Source: Phallus indusiatus (lineage: Eukaryota > Basidiomycota > Agaricomycetes > Phallales > Phallaceae). Taken from it: a DNA stretch of 64,000 bases. A program made the position numbers and the translations under genes. Positions 57,520 through 64,000 of this stretch are shown here, one piece after another. The stretch covers positions 91,819-155,818 of the forward strand of contig JAQFWX010000082.1 in NCBI GenBank assembly GCA_027605045.1. The letters run 5' to 3'. The stretch's first letter is position 1; each line of letters begins with the position of its first letter. The notes under the pieces were generated by a model, which had not been told where the DNA came from, ran no database searches, and saw nothing but the letters and a program-made list of their open reading frames with translations.

Positions 57520-60500
57520 ATGTCAAATTACGACGATGAAATGGTCAAATCTACCAGTAATCCTGTCACTCAGGAGATGTCGGATCGTCAGAGCGAGCGT
57601 CGTTCGTCCTTGTCAATCGACGAAAAGGCTCTTGACAAGCTAGAGTCAACGCTCAGCCCAGATGTTACTCTCGATGCGGAGGACAGGTTGTATGACCATA
57701 ACGGAAAAGAAAAAGTTTTGGAGACGGCAGAAGACTTTGCAACGGCTTTAGTGAGCCTTGAGGATGATCCCACTCTTCCGATTCATACGTTTAGAATGTG
57801 GTTCTCTGGCCTTGGTCTCGCCGTTTTTGGAGCTGTTCTAGGCATGCTTTTCGTGAGCAATAATGTTCCATCCACGCTGAATCGGAGATTCTAAGTGAAC
57901 ATACCCCTCTCTTGCAGCAATTCCGTCCACAAGTTATTACCGTGTCTGCTCTTTTTTTGCAGCTGTTGGTTTACATGTTCGGTAAAGTACTTGAATTTAT
58001 CATCCCGGGTCCTCGCAGTAAATGGCACAATGGCAACGCCTTCTGGAACTTTATGAACCCTGGCCCGTTTAGTACGTCCTGTACTGTCAAATAGCCGAAC
58101 TTGACAAAATGACCTGACTTCACTTGATAAAAAGACATCAAGGAACATGCCGCAGCCCAAATCATGGCCAATACCGCTGCAGGAGCCGCCACTGCATGCT
58201 TCGTGTTTGCATCGGATGATTTATTTTACAACATAACCGTTAACGTACATATCTGTTCCAGCTCTGGTGTCTCTTGTCTAAAGCTAATTAATCAAGGTTC
58301 CAAATGCGGTGTTTACATTGTTAGCCTCTCAACTTGTTGGCTATGGTTTTGCAGGAATGTTCCGTACGTGGAAGAACAATATTGATTTGCCCGATTTCAG
58401 CTTATCATCTTTGCTTAGGATCGTTTCTTGTATATCCTACCGTTATGTTGTACCCTCAGAACCTCATCACGGTTAACCTCTTTGATGTCCTTCATCGTTC
58501 TAAGGGCGAACTCCTTCAAGGGAAACGGTATGTGTAATGTCGTTCTCAGGCACGAAGTTCGATTCCATGTTAACGCGATACTTAGTTTGAGATTTTTCTG
58601 GCTCGTTGTGGGTGCAGTGTAAGTAGCCAGTATTTGACTCTATGTATGCGCGAGAATCATAATATGTTGATTCGTTCTAGATTCATATACGAGGTGATTA
58701 GGTTTATTTTTTACCATTCTTTCGGTCCCTGACCAATAGACGCACGATTAGTGGCTGCCAGAGGTATGTCTTATCTTACAGAAGTCTGTTTGACCAATGA
58801 ATGCTGATATATGTATATGTCGTATAATCAGTATATAGCCCCCCTCCTTGGTTCATTCAATATCGTTTGCTTGGCTGCACGTCATTCAGTGTGGGTGACT
58901 TACATTTTCGGGGGAGCCGAAGCCAACGAAGGCATGGGTTTGCTTGGTTTCGGATTGGATTGGGCGAGTAAGTGGCCTTTTCGGTACTCCTTTCCTTTAC
59001 ATTTGCTGAATCGGCTGGTTTCTAGACATTACTAGCGCGCCGTTTTATCAGCCCCTTGCTACTCAGATTTCCTGTAAGTAACCCTTCAAAAGTGCATAAC
59101 AAATATTTACGTCTAAGTTAGTATATCTCGGCTGGGCGCTCAACTACCTTGTGCTTCCTCTCGTTTTCGCGCGTAATGTCTGGTAGGGATAAAGTCGGTC
59201 ATATTAATACACGCTCTAATGAATCTGAATCTATAGGCATTCTCAAAACTTCCCGTTCATCAGCCAAAATTTATTCTGTTAGTCCAAAAACAACCCTTGA
59301 CTATGTTTCAAATTTAATATTTATTTAGTCGAGAACGGTACAATTTATGATCAGAATCTTATTCTCACTCCGTCAGTATACTGCTTGTTATTTCACCTGC
59401 CTGTCTAAACAATGCTTTAAGTGATCTGTCTCTAAACAAAACGGCCGTGGAAATTCTCGGTACGCCTTGGCAAAGTGGTTCAACGGTAATATTCAATTTG
59501 GGCTTAAACCTCGCAATTGGTGAGCCTCAGATTTAGGTCAATAGGTTGAATGAATAACAAATATTTTCTCAGGCGCAACATTTGTGCACATTGGTCTTTG
59601 GTCCGCTCATGTTATATCTACTTTTCGATGTTTCACTAATTTATTTCAATAAAATAGGCACGGTAAAGAGGTACGTAGTATTGAACTACAACAATCGTTT
59701 CTCATGCGATTGACATTACGTTCAGCTTTATACCGCTTTCTTAGACTAGTAAGTTTCTTTAATGTTTGACACCAGAACTCTGATTGATTATACCTCTGAA
59801 GTTTCCGTGGTAAACTTGTAGATGATATTCACTACAAAAAGATGATGGTACGATTGATATCGATCACTGATATATTTAATTGTCTAAGCGAAACAAATAG
59901 GCATATAAAGAAGGTATTTGGTATTCAAAACACTCGCTTTTCGGTTATGAACCCAGGGTCTCGCAGTTCCGATGTGGTGGTATGCTCTCGTTACCCTCTC
60001 AGGTAAAAAGGTTTGAACTAGACTGTATATATGGTGGTATTTATAAAATTTTTTATTTCATAGCTTTCGTTGTAGCCAGTGAGTCTTCGAAAAGGGTCCT
60101 AATATCAATGAAAATCAATAAAACGTTGAACTTCAGTGGTTTGCATTCACACCGAGAAATCTCAGTACGTCCCTTTACATAAATAAATTTAATGATAAAT
60201 TTATTTACACCTCTGATAGACTTCCATGGTGGGCTTTGATAATAGCCTTAGTTATTGCGCTTGCTATTCTTCCTTTCTACGGAGCCATGGTGGCAATTTT
60301 CGCGTATGCAGCGTTTCTTCGAGAGGTTTTTCTCTCCTAACGAAATAAAATAGGACGGCGCCGGGCATGAACCCATTGTTCCAGATTCTAGGATCAGCTG
60401 TCATTCCGGGTTCCTCCCAAGCAAACATGGTATCGCGTAATCCTCGATTCTGCTGATATATAATACTAATGAGTTATCCGCCGTAGTATTTCCAATTGTA

Positions 60501-61794
60501 TTCCTCGGTTTCCTTGTCCCAGGCACAATTCATGCTTAGCGACCTAAAACTAGGCCAATACGTGAAGCGTGAGTCGAGGTTGTTTTTTCATGAAAGCGTA
60601 TCTAATGATAATCGCTTTACTACAGTTCCTCCTAGAGTAGGTTTGATTGTTCCTCATTTGCAATGTCGGACTAAACTGCGAGGAATGTAGAGCACATTCG
60701 TTGTACAGATGACAGGTACCGTTGTGGGGGCGCTATTGAACTGTAAGTAATATGTATCAATTAGTACTGAGTACTATGAGTACCATTAACTTCCTTAGAC
60801 GTTATTATGCAAATCGTTGTTAACAATGAACGTGTAATCTTGGTGAATAGGATCTCGTTCTGATCTTTTCATGCAATCTAAACGGTATTCCTTATAGTTA
60901 AGTAATGAAGGTACACGTGTGTGGAGTGGTCAACAAGTACAGTCCTTCAACGCCAATGGCATGTCTTCTGTTTTTTGATGGTAGCCTGGTCGTGACATTC
61001 CCTTCCAGCTGTTCTTTGGGGAGCCTTGGGAAAAGAGATTTGTAAGTCATAACATGGAACTTCAATGGTTATGTGAACACTACCAACTCTTGTTGCAGAT
61101 GGTCCACACGGTCCATATTTCCTTGTTCCACTTGGAATAGTGATTGGACTAGCCCTTCCTGTTATCCCATGGCTGCTATACAAAAAGTTTGGATGGAGGT
61201 GGCTTCCTTATCTTAATACAGCTTTTATTGCACGTATGTGAAGAAACAATATTCTATCGAGAACGATGCAGTATACTCAAGTTAACGTTCTAGTCAATCT
61301 TGGCGACCTTGCTGGTGGCACTAATGGCTATATTAATACGTGGATGTCGATTGGACTATTCTCGCACTTCTATATTCGAAGATATCATGCGGGGTGGTTC
61401 AGGAAGTACAATGTGGGTATCGATTATACTTTGTCCCCGAGTTGGCCTCAATACCAAAATTATGCAGTATCTTTTTGGAGCTGGAATTGACGGTGGAGCC
61501 CAAATCTTCGTTTTCATATTTTCAGTGAGTTGAAAATTTGATTCGGTGGTGCATTTTTCAAGATCTCACCTTACTACATAGTTCGCTCGCGGGAGCTGGA
61601 GGCGTCTCAGTGCCATTCCCCCAGTAAGTGACTCAGAAACTTTTCGCTTAAATTTCTCAAATTGACTAATTTAATTTACAGATGGGCTTTGAATCCTGCC
61701 GGGAATGCAGTAAGTAGGCGTTTTATAGGAACGGAACTTGAGTGACTTAATGTCTGTTTAGGATTATTGTACCATAACTGGTTCTGAGCAGTGA
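57520..61794 (+). CDS. OPT-family oligopeptide transporter
   Basis: Proton-coupled plasma-membrane transporter of the OPT family (tetra/pentapeptides, or glutathione or siderophore in relatives). From ATG 57520 (MSNYDDEMVKSTSNPV) an acidic cytosolic tail of about 90 residues precedes RMWFSGLGLAVFGAVLG. Family hallmarks, each found after joining exons: WNFMNPGPF with NIKEHAAAQIMANTAAGAAT, GMFRSFLVYPTVMLYPQNL, GAEANEGMGLLGFGLDW, KMMAYKEVPMWWYALVTLS and the C-terminal PQWALNPAGNADYC. About 25 short exons, including a 13-nt one at 59901-59913. The stop is TGA at 61792-61794. An upstream in-frame ATG at 57430 would add 30 mostly hydrophobic residues and is less likely. Helix number not counted; OPTs have 12-16. 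The specific substrate is unknown. Confidence 0.92.
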
Positions 61795-62032
61795 ACAGTT
61801 GCGCATCTGATCTGTTTTAGTGATCTTAAACTTTTATATTGTCACGAGTCATGTTATTACGTACATATGCTCTGAAGAATGCGATGGATATATATAAACA
61901 TATGAGCTTACAATGAGGAATATATATGCCTAAGAAAACCAAGTATTATACAGGGAGAAAATTGACCACAACTAGAGAGTGTGAATGAAATGTGTCGACT
62001 ACATATGTTGACGATAAGTGCGCTACACCAAA

Positions 62033-63398
62033 TCATAACATAGGTTTCACTAAACCCAAGCTTTGTGCCTGTAATTGTTGTAGACGCCTGCTGTTTTCAT
62101 CCTCGGCTTTAATCAAAGGTGGATTGACTTTCTGCTCCAAAGCGAATGTAAAAGCGTGAAGCAAGCGTTGCTGCGAAGAAAATTGATTAATCAGTTATTC
62201 CCTTCAAGAAATGTCACATATCATTAAAAAAAATGGCAACCTTCACGAGGCCATATACACCCGTTCGAGCGTCTTGACATCGCTCCTTCGCCAAGGAAAT
62301 GGATGCTTCCAGAACTAAGCGACTTCTCCATCCTGAGGGTGGACTAGTGTTGCTATTGGAGGGGGAAGTATTTTTGGTCGAGACAACTACGTCAACAGCA
62401 CCCTCGGTTAATAACTCCTGAGGAGTGAATCTGTGACCTTGGAGCATCAACTTCCGAATAAATCTCGTAGACCTAAAGGAGGAGCGGAGGAATAGCGCTG
62501 TTAATAAAGGGAAATCGGAGCCGAAATGAACCTGGGTGGGTGTCATAAAATGGTGAAGGAGGAGGAGGAACGTTTTCATGTATATGGTCTTACTTCGTTC
62601 ATGCAGGCCCACAATTTCCAATCACCTATTACACGATAATCGCTAGCTATGGCGGTAATCCACCCGCCAGCGAAGGCATGTCCGTTGATACAGGCGATGA
62701 CGGGGACTACATGAAAACATGAGCATGATGGATAAACCATGTACTACGTTGAGATGGGTGTACTTGGATATGTGGCTAAGCGTTGAATCCAGGGGTGGAA
62801 TACATCTATCTTGAAGATGAACGACTGTTTTTTTTTTCGCGAAACTTTCTCGTAATATCAACACACCAAGGAAAAAGTTTTCTTGCGAAGTCGCCTCGTA
62901 AAAATCCAAGCCTAAGACGATTACATCAAGGACGGATGATGATATGTAGGTTGACCGTTACCATTACAAAAGTATTTATCTTGGGTGAGATTTCCTGTGA
63001 TGATCAATGCACCGCTACCGTCGAGATCATCCCGATTCGAATCATGATCCGGCCGAGGATTATTATATTTCCAATTGGACTGAAGACTTGCATCACTTCC
63101 TGGAACGGCTTTCCGCGTTGATCCTTGTTCATGCGCGATCTCCCATTGCCTCCGCCACTCGAGTTCAACATAGTCAAGGGCGGGGAGAAAGGCATTCTCG
63201 ATCATGTAACGCGTCAGTCTGTTGTCACTGCCGTTGTGCAGCTCCATTACCCATATCGACTGACTTGCCGCTTTGAGTTCGGAAATTGATTCATACCGTG
63301 TTAAGTAATGTGAAGGAGATGGATAGGAAGAAGATTAACAACTCACACGTCGTGACTGTGATGCAGGAATTAGCTTTCGAAGGAAACTCGACGACCAT
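62033..63398 (-). CDS. Enoyl-CoA isomerase/hydratase-fold protein
   Basis: Crotonase-superfamily enzyme, closest in style to fungal delta3,delta2-enoyl-CoA isomerases of fatty-acid beta-oxidation. From ATG 63398 (MVVEFPSKANSCITVTT), after an intron: SIWVMELHNGSDNRLTRYM, ALIITGNLTQDKYF, then VPVIACINGHAFAGGWITAI (oxyanion-hole glycines), MNEVHFGSDFPLLTALFL and LMLQGHRFTPQELLTEGAVD. In this family NEVHFG carries the catalytic glutamate. The C-terminus reads GLVKPML, not a PTS1 signal (stop TGA 62033-62035), so peroxisomal import by PTS1 is not supported. Length (about 290 aa) is normal. Five or so short introns. An ATG at 63467 upstream, with a further intron, is an alternative start. Confidence 0.9.
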
Positions 63399-63822
63399 TT
63401 GGAAAGAAAAACAGAAAGATACAACGCGTCATTAAAGCTGTTTCCCACACATACCACGGCAGCCATCCTCTTATGTAAGTCGGTCAACTTGTCCGGAATG
63501 TTTGAAAAGCTTGAAACACAACGACGGCGTGGCTAAGTCCCTCTGTGCATATTTACATTTAGCGTTTCCTGAGTCATCCAACCGGTCTCGCTAACTTTGC
63601 CGAGCTCTCATAAACTTTGAAGCAGGACGCTAAACTCATTCAAGGCACATGTGCTTATTAAATTTCCCGAAACCACTTTTGAATGTTATCGCTCAGGACC
63701 TCCCAATTTTTTCTCATCTTTCGAATTGCAGCTTCTAGCCCCAAAATACTAGTTACCGCATCCTGGCATATAGAACTTTGATTCACCGGTTATCATGTAT
63801 TGTAAACCGGCTTCGGCGTGTC
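63399..63822. other. Intergenic
   Basis: Promoter of the isomerase gene and the upstream flank of the tRNA gene. No gene seen. Confidence 0.5.
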
Positions 63823-63902
63823 TGCCCCATGGCTTAGTTGGTGATAGCGTCCGACTGTTAACTGACATCGGAAGGTCGTGAGTTCGAGCCTCACTGGGGC
63901 AG
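63823..63902 (+). tRNA. tRNA-Asn (GTT) with a 6-nt intron
   Basis: Complete cloverleaf: acceptor stem TGCCCCA pairs with TGGGGCA (7 of 7), discriminator G at 63902; D arm GCTTAGTTGGTGATAGC; anticodon stem TCCGA/TCGGA with loop CTGTTAA, in which GTT (63857-63859) is the anticodon; T arm GTGAG, loop TTCGAGC, CTCAC. Six extra bases (ACTGAC, 63861-63866) sit after position 37, exactly where tRNA introns belong. GTT reads AAC/AAU, so the tRNA decodes Asn. Confidence 0.95.
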
Positions 63903-63910
63903 TTTTTTTT
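63903..63910 (+). terminator. RNA polymerase III terminator
   Basis: Run of eight T immediately after the tRNA discriminator base. Confidence 0.9.
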
Positions 63911-64000
63911 CCGTCCCCTTCATACGGAAAGGGCAGTGTTCCCTTAGGGTCTTATACCGATCTTCCTATCGTAATCGTACATCAGATGCAATGCAATAAA

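Noticed and set aside
60947..61183. - strand ORF in the OPT gene
   Set aside because: Complement of OPT exons encoding GPHGPYFLVPLGIVIGL-type sequence; not an independent gene.
1..64000. Intact transposon, CRISPR array or secondary-metabolite cluster
   Set aside because: No transposase, reverse transcriptase, terminal repeats, regularly spaced repeats, PKS/NRPS or terpene-synthase sequence seen; the P450, OPT and Zn2Cys6 genes are scattered.

Overview
The window is a gene-dense stretch of a fungal nuclear genome, almost certainly a basidiomycete of the Agaricomycetes. The evidence is introns of mostly 50-65 nt with GTRNGT/YAG ends in nearly every gene, short intergenic spacers, a polymerase III tRNA gene with a tiny intron and a T-run terminator, fungal-type gene families (Zn2Cys6 regulator, OPT transporter, sphingolipid C9-methyltransferase) and several proteins of a kind I associate with agaric-type fungi. 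I see no intact transposon, phage or CRISPR feature. All exon joins were made by eye, so internal splice sites are approximate, while most start and stop codons are well supported.

Layout. 0-12.3 kb: the 3' part of a cytochrome P450 (+), cytosolic isoleucyl-tRNA synthetase (-), mitochondrial ribosomal protein uL14m (+), SSU-processome protein Utp22 (-), sphingolipid C9-methyltransferase (+). 12.4-20.1 kb: a Prx5-type peroxiredoxin (-), gamma-tubulin complex protein GCP2/Spc97 (-), a very small serine palmitoyltransferase subunit gene (+), a mitochondrial dicarboxylate carrier (-). 20.6-36.5 kb: a giant Ser-rich protein of unknown function (-), WDR59/Sea3 (+), mitochondrial release factor 1 (-), PEX19 (+). 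36.5-42.8 kb: a Utp7/WDR46 gene that seems to lack its N-terminus (-) and a Zn2Cys6 transcription factor (-). 42.8-48.2 kb: a gene-poor 5.5 kb stretch with two weak ORFs. 48.2-52.5 kb: an isocitrate lyase/PEP-mutase-family enzyme, a small J-domain-like protein and an acidic protein (all +). 52.7-63.4 kb: acyl-CoA oxidase (-), a probable decayed gene (+), an OPT oligopeptide transporter (+), a delta3,delta2-enoyl-CoA isomerase-like protein (-). The window ends with tRNA-Asn(GTT).

Functional themes. Many genes are housekeeping and arranged head-to-head with short shared promoters (IleRS/uL14m, Utp22/C9-methyltransferase, GCP2/SPT subunit, Ser-rich protein/WDR59, RF1/PEX19) or tail-to-tail with very short gaps (57-107 bp). 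Three genes bear on peroxisomes and fatty-acid oxidation (PEX19 with a CaaX box, acyl-CoA oxidase ending in -AKL, enoyl-CoA isomerase). Two act in sphingolipid synthesis and lie about 5 kb apart on the same strand. Two encode U3 snoRNP/SSU-processome proteins.

I did not find a convincing new multi-gene system. The most notable items are two microexons (10 nt in acyl-CoA oxidase, 13 nt in the OPT gene) that encode conserved motifs, an in-frame ATG inside the first intron of the Zn2Cys6 gene that could give a second N-terminus, the missing Utp7 N-terminus, a decayed unknown gene at 56.5-57.1 kb, and the large unknown Ser-rich protein.
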